Source of the DNA: Bryoerythrophyllum caledonicum
Taxonomy: Eukaryota; Streptophyta; Bryopsida; Pottiales; Pottiaceae
Assembly (NCBI GenBank): GCA_963971425.1
Contig: OZ020518.1
Location: 31,068,770 to 31,132,769, forward strand
Reading direction: 5' to 3'
Length of the DNA: 64,000 nt
The position numbers were made by a program, and so were the translations under genes. The notes below the pieces were generated by a model that searched no databases, was not told where the DNA came from, and worked only from the letters and a program-made list of their open reading frames with translations. Below are positions 22,743 to 34,300 of the stretch, piece after piece (positions within the stretch are counted from its first letter, which is position 1; every line of letters starts with the position of its first letter).

Positions 22743-23750
22743 ATGGCAATTCCAGATGAAATCCGTGCTTGCATTATAGGTTTGAGTGAGGGAGGAAATA
22801 CATGAGTTCAAATTGCAGCCATTACTGGAGTTTCTGTTAGAACAGTTCAGAGGTTAGTAAAAACGTTTAAAGAAGATGGAACTTATAAGCGCAAACCTTG
22901 CGGTGGAAGTCACGCTAAAAAACTTAGTGAGAGAGATGTGAATAATATTGTGCGTTATGCAAAAACTCATCGTCATTCCTCGGTCTCAGAGATTACTAAT
23001 ATGTGCCGTACTCAAGTGTGTAGACGTACTATTCAAAGGGTATTACATAAAAGTGGTATTTTTAGTCGAATTGTAGTCAAAAAACCTTTCTTGACATCCC
23101 ATCACATGTCTCAACGGTTAGCTTTTGCTCAGAAGTACCATGGATGGAGTCCAAAAGAGTGGGAGCGTATTGTTTGGAGAGATGAATCTACTTTTGAGAT
23201 TGGAAAAAGTTCTCGGCAAATTCATGTTTGGAGAAGTGCATATGAGCGTTATTCATCAAGTTGTATAGTTCCTACTTTTAAAAGTGGACGGACATCTTTG
23301 ATGATTTGGGGTGCATTTGCTGGAGGACAAAAGTCACAACTTGTCTTTATGCCAAAAACTCAACGTTCTGCTAAAGATTTTGTTGAAGTGGTCTACGATG
23401 GCGAATTGATTCATTTCTTGAGTAGACTTCCAGAAGGAGTGCTAATGGAAGATGGTGCACCTGTTCATCGTAGCAAAATATGTGAAGAATGGAGACAAAC
23501 CCACCAACTCGAAAAGCTCAATTGACCTACAAACTCTCCCGATCTCAATCCAATCGAGAATGTCTGGAGGATGCTAAAAGATGTTGTGCAACATGGCAAG
23601 GAATGCCCTAGAAACTTAGAAGTGATGAAGGTAGTTCTTGAAAAAAAGTGGAATTTGGTTAGTGGTACAAAGCTCCTTCAACTATGTCATTCTATGCCCT
23701 CAAGGTTACAAGCGATGATTGATGCTAATGGAGGACATACACGTTGGTAG
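22743..23750 (+). pseudogene. Tc1/mariner transposase with two in-frame stops
   Basis: A 335-codon frame. Its N-terminus is a paired-type double helix-turn-helix (IRACIIGLSEGG, AAITGVSVRTVQRLVKTF, then SVSEITNMC and CRRTIQRVLHKSG). A DDE core follows: WRDESTFEIG (first Asp), LMEDGAPVHRS (second Asp) and SPDLNPIENVWRMLK (third acidic residue). All three catalytic positions are present. Two TGA codons interrupt it: one after GGNT near 22812, probably from CGA, and one after EKLN at 23522-23524, where family members have Trp before the SPDLNP motif. The length matches intact Tc1-like transposases. As written it is not expressed full-length; a functional enzyme elsewhere could still mobilise the element through its ends. 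Confidence 0.85.
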
Positions 23751-24716
23751 ATATGGAATAATTTTTTTTGTATATACATCTTTTAGCTTTGAAATCTATC
23801 TCATATGTTACCAATATAGAGATGATCTTGTGGCCAAAATTTCATTATGTATCAACAAAAACTCAATCCTAGGAAGGGTGTTGAAGTTGGAAGTAGTGGT
23901 AAACTTTCCCCTTTGTTTGTCACAACAATACATGTTGGTAGACTTGGTATATGTTTTTTTGTGTAAATCTTTTGGATTTTGAAATTTTCCACACTTGTAT
24001 TTGACGTGAAGGTGACTTCATACCCAAAATTTCATGGACAAATAAATTTTTTTGAATTCTTGGGAGGGTGTCAAAGTGGGCAGCTGTGAAACTTTTCTCA
24101 CAACTAACCCCCATGTTAGTAGATTTTGAATATCTTCTTTTGAATACATTTTTTGGCCTTGAAAATTTTCCCACATGTTATCAACATAAAGGTTACCATG
24201 TGTCAAAAATTTCATGTTGAAATAACAAACCCTCAATCCTAGGGAGGGTGTCAAAGTTGGAAGTAGTAAAATGGTTTTTCCCTTTTTTTCTCACAATTAC
24301 ACATGTTGGTAGATTTGGGATGTGATTTTTTTGGTGCATTTTTTGGACTTGAAAATTTCCACACATGTAATCAACATAAAGGTGTTCTCACTCCAAAAAT
24401 TCCATGGGCAAAAAAAATTTCCTCAATCCTTGGGATGGTGTCAAAGTTGGCGGTTGAGAAACTTTTCTCACAGCTACCCAATGGTGGTTAATTTTTAATA
24501 TCTTTTGTTTTATAAGTCCTCTGGACTTGAAATTTGGTATGCATTTTTTTAACATAGAGGTGATGTTGTTCCCAAAATTTCAGGGTAAAAGAACAATTTT
24601 TGAGCCCTGTGGAGGGCGTCAAAGTTGGCAGCAGTGTGGGACACCATCCCTGGAATTGCCCAAACGCCAATTTGAATGTCACCCTACTGTACATGAGCAT
24701 GTTAAACTGGTAGTAG

Positions 24717-25176
24717 TAAGAGCATCTCCACCCCTGGCAGGGAAACTCCCACGCCAGGTGGAGATTACCTCGTGGGAGGAGGACGGGGGGGAATTATCCT
24801 TCCCACACCCACGGCCAGGGTGCAGCTAGCAGCAATTTTTTATTTATTTAATTTTAAAAGATTTTTTTAAAAAAAAACTTAATTTTTTTCCAGCGTCTTT
24901 TTTTGTTTTTCAAAAAAAATTAAAAATAATAATAATAATAATAAAAATAAAATTTCTGACCGGGATGCCACATGGCAGGTTGTGAGTGGGTGGCCACCAG
25001 GCGGAATAATACGGGGCCCTGGGGATCTACCGCAGTTCCCTGTCGATGGAGCCTTGTCCCGGGGAATCCTCGTCCCGCTCCCCTGTTCTGGGGCATGCGG
25101 TGGGGGTTGCCCTCCACCTCGCCACGGCAAACCGTCCTCTTTGGCGGGACGTTGTGGCGGGGTGGAGATGCTCTAA
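24717..25176. mobile_element. Tourist-like (PIF/Harbinger-type) MITE
   Basis: TAA duplications (24717-24719 and 25174-25176) flank GAGCATCTCCACCCC and its complement. The 454-bp body has GC-rich ends and an A/T-only core (24840-24955, including an AAT microsatellite near 24926-24945). There is no coding capacity. It inserted 26 bp beyond the Tc1-type element. Confidence 0.75.
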
Positions 25177-25342
25177 CACCCTCGTCTTCGTCGTACCCAC
25201 TATCCCGTTATACTTCATATACCTGGTATACCCGTTTTATACATGAATAATTTTTTTCACATGGAATTTTTTCACATATTATTTCAAACTTTAGCGTAAG
25301 CAACTAAAAATGCTCAAGAAGTTCATCAGAAATGTTAAGAGT

Positions 25343-25713
25343 TACCGTAGGTGAACCTCTAGTCCGGCATAAATTAATTAGAAAAGCCCATGCCGAATTA
25401 AGTGGAAAATGTTTTTTTGAAAATGCCGAAATTGTAAAAATTGCATATTTGCAGATTTTGGCACATGTAGAGACATCGAAGTGGATTAAGGCTTGGAAAA
25501 GTCTTCATTCATGGCAATCATGCATAAGCGCTTGAGTTTGGAATCCCAAGGTCTTGAGTTCAATTCCCATGGGTGCCAAAACAAGCCAAATATAGTAGTA
25601 TTTGATTTCTTGCCAAAAATAACATTATTGTAATTTTGAATGCCGAATGTCATTTTTTCACTCTAATTAATTATTCGGCATTAAGGTGCCGAACTAGAGG
25701 TTCACCTACAGTA
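25343..25713. mobile_element. Mariner-like MITE with TA duplication and tRNA-like core
   Basis: TA flanks C(C/T)GTAGGTGAACCTCTAGT at both ends (25345 onward; complement ending at 25711). A second inverted motif (CGGCA, AATTAATTAGA) lies inside. Near 25522-25578 a segment reads like the 3' half of a tRNA: a 5-bp CTTG(A)/CCAAG stem, then GAGTTCAATTCCC resembling a B box. There is no open frame. Confidence 0.65.
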
Positions 25714-26139
25714 GCTTTGAACCTTTGGAAGTAACATATTTATACTTATTAGTTCACTCTCCTATGTATCCAACACACTCTACATACCATACGAAGTGGT
25801 CACTTCTGGACACTACCTGCCAAACTAATTATTCTTCCAGATCACAATGGGTATCAAGCGGTTTCACCTAGGCATTCCATGGATTTCATCTTGGTATTAC
25901 ATGCGTATCACCTTGGCATCACACGGGTATCACCTACACACATCTCTTGCATTTTCCAAAGTAGTTCTGAAGTCATTCTTCAGGTGGTCTTGTAGGGTTT
26001 AGGGTTCTAGCTCGTGCTGTTGATTTTTAAACACTTTGTTGTGGTTAAGACGGACGACCCAGTAGGGTATTGATGAATACGGGATTGTGGTTATGGATCG
26101 GTCACAAGAGCTGTGATTCATTTTGCTCTGTTTGTTAGG

Positions 26140-28037
26140 ATGGCGGAGTTCGACAACAAGACATGCACGCAGCTCGAGGTGCAGGAGAATGGGGCGAAGA
26201 GGCTGCTGTTTGTGAAGAGCGAGTGGAATCCGAGGTGCTTCGAGCTGGCGGCCTCGGACGGACTCCGGGCGTGGCGGTTCGACGGCTCCGAGGCGTTCGT
26301 GAGCTCCAGAGCGGAAGCTTGGGACAACAAAACGAGCTGGGTGATGGAGAAGCTCAAGTTTTACCTCAGCGTGGGGCAGCCTGGCGTCACTTACCGTTTT
26401 AGCAAGACCCGGGACGACAATCAACGGAAGGTCTGGAATCCGAACGTGTATTCAGTGTCCTCTGAACGACTGGATATGGAATATTCAATTTTCCAAATTC
26501 TGTCAGTTGAGAAAAGGATGTTTTCCCCTTTCGTTTTGGCTCCTGGATCTGTGTTGTGCAGTTGATTGCAGTATGCATTTGGTTGTATGATGCAGTTATG
26601 CAGGTGATATGTATGATGCAGTTGACTGTATTGTGTAGTTCATTGTTTTCTATCGGTTGTTGATTGTATTATGCATTTGCTTTGTGGTGATAGACGTGTA
26701 GATGTAGTCTGAGCTTGTTGCATTGGGTGGGCTGATTATGTGCAGTTATCGTTTGATATTGAGGACAAAGAATCGGATCTTGCACTGACAGCTAATTTTT
26801 TAATGGTGAACGCGTCAGATCCGGAGAGTGTTACTTGCGACTTGTTAAGTTTCTTCTACGACAGCACCTGTCGACTCACGGTATGTGCTGATTATGAAGT
26901 TTTTCCATTCCAGTTTCTTCACAAGCATTGGCAGTTACATTGTAGTTGTACATCATGACCTGACATAATTTATGCTACATGAGAGGGTTTCAGGAGAGCT
27001 ACTTAAAGAAGTGTCGGAGTCTTGATATGTCGTTGAGGGAAAATGAAACGCTCGTGGAGATGAACACGCGCCTTAAGAATGCGAAAACCGATTACGAAAA
27101 CGACGCTTTCAAGAAGGTATGAACGCGTTTATATATTAACTCTTTCTTCACCCTCAAAGACTGTTATACCTACTTTAACTTGAGTTTAGAGACAACCAAG
27201 GAATATAAGGACTATGACCATCAAGCTCTTCTGTTGATCGAATGACTATTTAGAGTGAACAAATAGTAGTAGAATAAATCTGAAGGGGGGATATGTTCTT
27301 GAAACTTTGGGTGACTTCACAAACAACGCTACTGATTCAGTATCTACTTGCGAAAATGCTTATATGAATCTTCTTTTGCTTAGTTTGTGGCAGTACTAAA
27401 TACCAAAAAATCAAAGTCAAGAGAGCTGAAGAAGGAAAATGAGAGACTGAAGAAAGAAATTGAAAAACTGAGAGAAGCATCCAAGTCCAAGGCCGTAGAG
27501 GAGGATGAAAGGGACGATACCACAGGTTCCTCCAGTGAAGATGAAGATGACGAGGAAAAGGAGAGCGACCATGAGAGGTCTACACCAGAGAAAAAAGTCC
27601 AGGTAAAACCACGAGTGTTCCTGCAATTGTTTGCTATTGAAAACAAAGGCTAAATCATAGCATGGCTTTTGTTATTAAGAATGCACCCTCTAAATCTAGT
27701 TTATTCCTCACTAAATGAGAATATGGTGACTGTATTCCGAAAGCCCGAGGTTATCATTCTTTATAACCATTGTACGTGTTTTGTGACGCAGAGAGATGAA
27801 GCGTTAAGTGAAAGGTTGGTGAGTCAGGAGAAACCATTCATGGAACCAGGTTCTTCCTCTGCTGGAGTGAATGTGGTCAATGCAGACCCAGATGCTACCC
27901 AACCTCTTCTGGATGAGATTGAAGAAACTGATGCCTCAGTCGTTGAGCCCCTCGAGCAGATTCCTTCCGATATGCCAGCCTTGGTTGGAGACGAGCCCTA
28001 CAAAGGCATACAAAGAAAGAAGCGGCGGCAATTGTAG
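26140..28037 (+). CDS. XRCC4: XRCC4 homolog (NHEJ ligase IV cofactor)
   Basis: Five phase-0 exons: 26140-26430, 26746-26880, 26994-27116, 27384-27602 and 27792-28037; 337 aa. The N-terminal head (1-130) has the XRCC4 pattern: RLLFVKSEWNPRCFELAASDGLRAWRFDGSEAFVSSRAEAWD, then MEKLKFYLS and, across the first splice, QRKLSFDIED. A long coiled coil follows from about 140 (SYLKKCRSLDMSLRENETLVEMNTRLKNAKTDYE through ELKKENERLKKEIEKLREA). An acidic Ser-rich tail comes next, ending in a basic nuclear signal (GIQRKKRRQL). In this family the coiled coil dimerises and binds DNA ligase IV for end joining in the nucleus. It is a little longer than usual for plant XRCC4 because of the acidic tail. A MITE sits in intron 3. 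Confidence 0.75.
27130..27332. repeat. Intronic MITE copy (family M1) in XRCC4 intron 3
   Basis: The right end, GGGGGATATG then GAAACTTTGGGTGACTTCAC, matches the M1 terminus reverse-complemented. The left end is decayed. Confidence 0.45.
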
Positions 28038-28962
28038 TTGCATTAATCATGTCGTACTGTACAGGTAGATAATTTATGTTGCAAAACACAGAACTAAATG
28101 CTGTTGTGTAAGAGCAGCGCTTAGAAAGGTGTAGTCAAGCTTGTCAAAAGAACATCGGCGTGGTATACAAAGAAACTAGCATTTCACTCTCAAACCCAAC
28201 CTTCGCTACCATAACGTCATTGCAGCTCATAACTGCAAGCTACCATTGGGAAAGAATGAGAAGGTTATTTCCCATGACCAAGGGTTGTTTTGAGACTTTG
28301 ATTGATCCTCACTCAGAAGATTGATAAGATCCCACCATTGATGTCACCGATGGGAATGTGCAAGGGACTTGTGGCTAGACAGGGTTATTTTCATTGTCAC
28401 GCGTTGCTAGTCATGAACTAACTCATCAGAAGTTGAAAATGCGGTGCTTCAATGCTGTGTCCAGTCCCTCAACAAGCGCCCTGCATAACGAACCGTAGAT
28501 AGCTCATCGAAAAACGTAGAGAACAGGCTGTTCATGTGCTATACCGGGCCACTCCGCTCCGTATCCAGCCCGGCAAGAGAGCACCAGCATAGTAGCCCAG
28601 CGCACAAATCCACAACGGTCGGGGAGCCACGAGCGCTACCCAGGATTCCGGAATCCGGAGCTGCAACAAAACTTGCCAGTGTCGTGAGTTGTCCTTCGCG
28701 CGCCACAAACTTACACCACCTCGAAACCATCTTCTCATTCTATCAGGAGTCGGTACACTAGCTTTATCATGTCTAGTAGGTTTCATCTAACATTTCACAC
28801 AGATCTCCCCTCCATTCCAGCTTCATTGAATTCGATCCCTGTGAGAGTAGTGTCCAATGCGTAGGTTGCGGTGATTGGGTGGGTTTGGGATGTTGGGTTG
28901 CGCGCGCTTGCACTGTGTCGCGGTGGTCAGGGTTTGGGGGCTGCGTTGAGCGCCAGGCCAGG
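28038..28962. other. Intergenic: XRCC4 3' region and promoter side of the AGTRAP-like gene
   Basis: No gene is supported. The overlapping short frames around 28530-28790 are on both strands, mutually incompatible and without motifs. Confidence 0.5.
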
Positions 28963-30308
28963 ATGCACTTCTGGTGGCCCCGACTCTCCAGGGCGACGGC
29001 ATGGTGGGATCACTATGACGCCGTGCAGACGTGCGCTGTGATTCTTCTTTACGTCCAGGTGCGTAAGCGCGACGCACTAAATGCCTGTCAATCCCTCACA
29101 TTTCTCACCATTTAGGGTACCAGTTGGCTTTTGGGGGAGCTTTTCTTAGGGTTTAAGGCATTGTTGGTTGATGCAGGTGGGTTGTGCGCTGATCGGAGCC
29201 CTGGGCGCTGTTTACACGGGGATTGTGCTGGCCAACTTGGCTCTCGCCTTGTTCGCCTTAGTTGCGATTGAGAGCGGCAGCCAGAGCTTGGGCCGAGCTT
29301 ATGCCGGACTGTTGGTTACAGCGCTCGTGCTTGACGTCGTGTGGTTCTGCCTCTTCACCAATGAAATCAGGTGTGTGCGTGTGTGTGCTTTTCTTCACCT
29401 TCATGTGCACATCCTAGTTACACATTCTAGAACGAGTGCTAGGGCGATCTTCTATTTCTTGATTCCTTAATGAGCTTTAGAACCAAACTAGAAGAGGCTC
29501 ATGAAAATCTGGCCATGACAGAGAAGAACAACAGATGTGTGTCAGTGAAGGAATGAACATGGCCCATTAGAAAAAGGAGTTCACTACTGTTGATTGCCAA
29601 AGGGTCGCACTAGCATTGGTTCTGGATTGTCATGTAAGTTTTCCCTTTTCCTTTTCTTCTCCTCAAGGTGTGTGCTTTACTTCACCATCATGTGTGAGTT
29701 GTTTTCTCGATCCTGGCTTATGATTGCAGGCACTTTGGGAGTGAGACGCAGCTGGGGAAGTTCGGGGCGTTCTCCGTGCAGCTCATGTTCTGGATGCAAG
29801 CGGCGGGAAGTGGCCTTCGCTTCGTGTCGTCCTTGCTGTGGGTGCAGATGTACAGACTGGGGGCCATGTCAGGGATGGCGTTGGGACCGCAGTTGCCGGT
29901 CGAGTTCGACGGCAGCAACGCGTTGTTCGGGTCCTACAATCTGGGCACCTCCTTGCCCGACCACGAAAGCGCAGAGTTTGGAAGAATGGATCACGAAGTG
30001 CACCGGCTTTCAGTTTACGACAACGACGTGTTCTCTCCCATGTACCAACATTCACCACTTCGGCAGAGCAACGATGCGGACACCAAGGTACGATCAGTGT
30101 TGTTGTCTCTACTGATAATGTTTACATCTCTACCCATTACGTTCTCTGTATCACAGTTCTTCTCATGTAAGTAGTGTGGGTGATCTCTGTCAGTGTAGAT
30201 TAAACCAGGAACTAATCTTTGCGGATGTTGTGTTTTGGACAGAATAATGGTCAGAGGTCACAGGACGAGAGCCAACTTCAGACACCATTGTTAGAGGGCG
30301 AGTCCTGA
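28963..30308 (+). CDS. AGTRAP-like four-helix membrane protein
   Basis: Four exons: 28963-29058, 29177-29370, 29730-30087 and 30243-30308 (237 aa; the exon 2/3 junction splits an Arg codon). It begins MHFWWPRLSRATAWWDHYDAVQ. Hydrophobic segments follow: TCAVILLYVQVGCALIGALGAVYTG, IVLANLALALFALVAIE, YAGLLVTALVLDVVWFCLF and FSVQLMFWMQAAGSGLRFVSSLLWVQMY. The order (hydrophobic pair, an IESGSQSLGRAY linker, LD-VW-F in helix 3, a short loop with GKFGAF, then helix 4 ending in MYR) resembles the type-1 angiotensin-receptor-associated protein family, for which plants keep uncharacterised members. The hydrophilic C-terminus (Ser/Asp/Gln-rich, ending TPLLEGES) is probably cytosolic. The function in plants is unknown, and start and membership are moderately sure. 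Confidence 0.6.
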
Positions 30309-32136
30309 GTAGAGAAGGATTCGACTTGTAAGATAGATATTTTTGCCAGCCATCATCAAGAGCTGGCGACCGGATAGCAGAGAATTTCTCAATTCTTAAA
30401 AGTAGTACCGTCCTTGCTGGTGATGTATAGTTAGCATTTTTTTTCCCCTCCCTTCATCATACTTGATTGTTTACAAGATTGTTATGTCGGTGTTTCTCCT
30501 TGCAAGGAAAGGTTACTGCAGGGTGCATATCCATAGAAATAACCTAGTGTGGTGCGATGTGCACTTGTAGCAGTTCGCTACATTGTCATCAATAGCAAAA
30601 TTGTATTGCAGCTCAAACATTCTTCCATCACATCAATAAAAAATACCTTAGTAACTTTGTCGTATGTTTCACACTCTGCTTTTTTATGGCACGTGGATAC
30701 CTAGGAAACTGTAGAAAGTAGAGTCTTGGGCCTTTTTTTTAAAAAAATTGGCAAGATGAACCACCGAATCTGTTCACTGAAATGACGACATCCAAAACCA
30801 AAACGTCAAAGATCTCAAACGAAAATCAAGTATAATAGACACCAAATTAATCTTTAATTCTCGTTAGCCCTTTAAAGCCTACAAGGCCCTGGGAGGGTCA
30901 ATTTTGATCCTCTAGGTGTTGTAACTTTTCCCATGAGTGGCTGTTGTTGTAATGGTCTTCAGAAGGCACGCCGGTCTTTGCAACAACTTTCCAACACATA
31001 TCCGGATCTCCAATTGATGTAGGCATTGGTGAATTATAGTGATTTCTAGGAGGTGGGGTATGAAATGTATCCGATGTGTAGATGAAGTTATGCATAATCT
31101 ATTATGCAATGAAATGTATCAGATGTGTGGATGATGTTTTGCATAATCTATTAGGCTTGAAGATTCTCCCAAACCCTGCCAATCCAATTAGGCGTTAAAG
31201 GGTTGAATTCCTCTACTTATCGACCTAAAATAGTGTGTCCGGCAAGGGAAATTCCTTTTGTAGCAATGACTATAATCTTGTGTTGACCCCTTAACAACAA
31301 GGCGACCATGTACAAACTTAAAATGTATATGGTGCCATCATGTAGTTGACTAAAATGCACCTATAGTTGTCATTTCAGATTTTGTGCACCGTTGCTCGTC
31401 ATTCAAGGGTTAATGGAAACTGACCAAAGGTGCCAAAACATCATATGGACAATTTGGGACAAGGATGCATGGAACAATGTTGGCATCTAGACCTTAAATA
31501 CATTTAAAAGTACATGGCAAATTCTTGAAATCATAAGAGATACAAGCAAGATCGGAACATTAAGCCTTTTCAGTCATTAAAAATAAAAAATAAAATATAG
31601 ACAAAGGCAATTTTGTAAAAAAATTCAAGAAATAAAGTGTGATGCAATTCCTCCACTAAATAGTGGGGACTTCCTTGGTTTGGAGTGGTGTATGAGAATT
31701 TTATTGTAGCGTCTAGTTTGGTGTATTAGGTGCTAAGTTTCAATTAAATGTTTGGTGTATTAGGTGCTAAGTTTCAATTAAATGTTTGGTTTCTAGGAAT
31801 ATAATCAACTAAAATGATCTAACGGTGGCTTCTTTTCTTCGAAGTTTAGCTGGTCCACTGAATATATAGTTCACTCAGGCTGAGACATTCACATGTTAGG
31901 TACCATACCTGACAATGATAAGCTGTGTGGGTTGAGATTTATGCAATGTTAACCATATAAATAGCAAGCAACACTTGCTGGAATATTAGAAAATTGAGGG
32001 GCTTTTAGATGATGGCAAAGCCTCATAAGAGGATAATACACGATGGCAAAGTTGATGGACAGAGAGCCACACGAAGCGTCTAAAAACTACAAAAAAAACA
32101 CAACTGCTGCAGAAGAAACGGTCTCAACTGTGGGCT
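30309..32136. other. Intergenic region with small repeats
   Basis: No gene is recognised. It holds the 3' region of the AGTRAP-like gene, a piggyBac-like MITE (30868-31202) and an exact tandem duplication of about 34 bp at 31718-31785 (TTTGGTGTATTAGGTGCTAA...). The rest is AT-rich unique-looking sequence, ending at the stop codon of the minus-strand RMND1-like gene. Confidence 0.5.
30864..31206. mobile_element. piggyBac-like MITE, older copy
   Basis: Ends are CCCTTTAAAG (30868) and its near-complement GTTAAAGGG (ending 31202), with decayed TTAA-like flanks (TTAG, TTGA). The body is related to 58814-59098: both share GGCCC near the left end and ATTCTCCCA near the right. It has an internal duplication of a roughly 40-bp unit (about 31069-31152). 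Confidence 0.5.
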
Positions 32137-34300
32137 TTAAAGGACGTTCGTCTCCAGAAGAATCTGGTAAACACCGACACATATCTCTCCTGTAATAAGA
32201 AGGATAATGATCCATTCTAGCGTGTCTGACTTCCTATTCTGCAGAATCTCCAAAAAGAATCGCACATTGTGCTGCAAAAACGTGGACAAATGTTGGCTGT
32301 AAACAAGTGTGGTGAAGTTATGAACCTGTACTACTACAACATAGACAAGCTGAAAGCAGAATGCGCTGTTGTTACCTGAATGATATTCAGCTTGAAGTCC
32401 AAACTCTCAAATCGCTCATCCAGCTCAAAATCGTCTCGCAAGTACTCCCAAATCTGCGCATAATTCGCGTCTTTCCATGCCGCGTCTGACCTGTTGAACC
32501 AGATCGTGAAACAAACCAGAATTAATGGTGAAAAAAACAAATAAACCAAAGATCTCTCATGCATAACGTTCTTAGAACCAAGTAATAATCAAGAGAATGC
32601 AGACCTCTCCAGGAGACCCAAGCGGAGAATAACATCTGCAAGAGTGGTGTTGGCAGCCGCTACAAGCTGAAACAGGCTTTTCCGAGTCATCGTGAAGGTG
32701 CCTGTCTTCTCCATTCCTTGGTTCAGCTCACTGAATGTGTTCACCATCTCATCCACCTGCAGCATCGTTCACCAATTGGTCTCTTGCATTCAATTTCCAA
32801 GCTGTGAGTCTGCAGCAGCAACTCATACCACTGACTGAAAGCAACAATTACCTTCTTGGCGTAGTGATCCAGGGCAATGCTCTGACCAAGAATGCTGGAG
32901 ATAACCCGGATGTTGTCCGTATCAAGCATCCGCAACATGATCCGATCTTGCCCTCCCTGACTCCACTCACTCAGAGTCGGCCTCACCAACACCCCATAAT
33001 CTAAGCATAAAAAACAATGAAATCAGTACCAAAAGGCAGGGAAAGTTACCACCGCTAGTTATGGTTTAAAGGACAAACAAGGCATCGAACTATTTCTGAC
33101 TGACATGATTGCAGACCGGTTTCTAACCAAAAGAGCATGAAACTAGTACCGTCTTTTCTCGTCTCCCGGAACTCGTCTGTGCAGAACTTGCGCACGGCAG
33201 ACAAGGCCTCCTCCTCCTCCTCCTCATCACCGAAGTTGAAGAACACTATGGACCCGTACTGAAAGGCGACCATGTACCGTTCCTGCGAGCGACTTGTCTC
33301 TGCGAATCCCTGCCCAAATGATAAACATGTGTTGGAGTTCAATTTGTAAAGTTAGCCTCTATCCAGAGCTCTCTAACTTCCTTTTTCGGCTTCATGTTCT
33401 AGTGTGTTGTATACAATGGGAATACTTCGTTGAAAACAAGCCTGATCAACGTGACAACAACAAAGCACAGAAGACGAGGGATATGAGGAGCTACAAGAGA
33501 AAGGACTGTTCAAGCATGATTGGTGTGACGACGAGGGAGGAAGGAGAAGCGCACAGGGCGAGGGAGAAAGGAGGGGATGTGAGGAGATACAAGAGAGGGA
33601 ACTGTACAGGTCTGTTGGAAGCAGGCTCGACGGGGTTGGCGAAGCGCACGATGAGGTGGTTGCGCGACGCCGTGACGTCCGCGAACGGGGACTCCTGGAG
33701 GCGCTTCAGGTCCACGTTCCGGGAGATGTAGCACGCCTTGACGGGGATGTAGACGTCGTCGGGCTCGAACTGAGGCGGCGGAGTGGGCGAGAGACTGGCG
33801 CGCTGCCGGTTCTCGTACTCCCGCACGCGCACATGCTGCTGCCCCCACTCCACTCCACTGTCGCCGCCGTCCCTCGACACCAGCTTCACGTCCGGCCTCG
33901 CCTTCCGATCCCGCGTCAAATCCTCGTCCCACTCCCTCTCTCGCCCTTCCTCGGAACTGTCCCAATCGGTCGTCTCCTGAGCGCTAGATGAGCCGTGCAT
34001 CCGAAATGGAGCAACCCTAAACTGCAGCTGCTTCCAGACGTAGTTTCCATGGCCAGGATCCCCAGAGAGGTGCCTCACAATGCCTCCTCCGAGTCTTGAA
34101 TATACTGAAGTCTCGGCGATTGGGTCTGGAGATGTAGCACTGGGCTTCCATAGCGGGCTTCCAGAAGCAGAGTTAATCACGTTGCTTGCAGGTGGGAAGG
34201 GGTTGGCCGTGAGCGCCCGCTGCAAATGCCTCCATCGCGTCGCTGCTCTCATTCTGCCTCCGCAACCATCGTTCAAGCGCACCCTCCAACGCGTCTGCAA
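32137..34300 (-). CDS. RMND1/RRG-type DUF155 protein (organellar membrane)
   Basis: Six exons on the minus strand: 34300-33608, 33309-33150, 33000-32852, 32756-32605, 32490-32376 and 32271-32137; 467 aa. The N-terminus is rich in Arg and lacks acidic residues (MQTRWRVRLNDGCGGRMRAATRW), consistent with an organelle targeting signal. The DUF155 core runs from about 195: DVYIPVKACYISRNVDLKRL, ERYMVAFQYGSIVFFNF, then AANTTLADVILRLGLLERSDAAWKD, a helical stretch ending FKLNIIQ, and HNVRFFLEILQNRKSDTLEWIIILLITGEI with a C-terminal transmembrane helix. Known relatives: yeast Sif2-like proteins, animal RMND1 (mitochondrial translation) and Arabidopsis RETARDED ROOT GROWTH. The most upstream in-frame ATG was chosen. 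Splice phases all close. Confidence 0.85.

Larger units (their letters stand above)
21033..24691. mobile_element. Tc1/mariner-type transposon with about 0.95-kb inverted arms
   Basis: TA flanks both ends (21033-21034 and 24690-24691). The ends read CAGTAGGGTGACATTC and its complement, the usual CAGT start of the superfamily. Arms run from 21035 to about 21980 and from about 23738 to 24689, and are nearly identical: three open frames on one arm recur residue for residue on the other. Each arm consists of five related subrepeats. The interior holds one transposase gene (22743-23750), whose stop codon lies in the right arm. The close match of the arms suggests a young insertion or continuing arm conversion. 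Confidence 0.85.

Noticed and set aside
25522-25578. Functional tRNA gene
   Set aside because: Only a T-arm-like half can be drawn; there is no acceptor stem, and the anticodon loop would be 10 bases.
28532-28790. Short overlapping frames on both strands upstream of the AGTRAP-like gene
   Set aside because: No motifs, conflicting strands and no splice-supported continuation.
33656-33991. Plus-strand frames opposite the RMND1-like first exon
   Set aside because: Shadow frames of a GC-rich coding exon on the minus strand; Arg/Pro-rich without domains.
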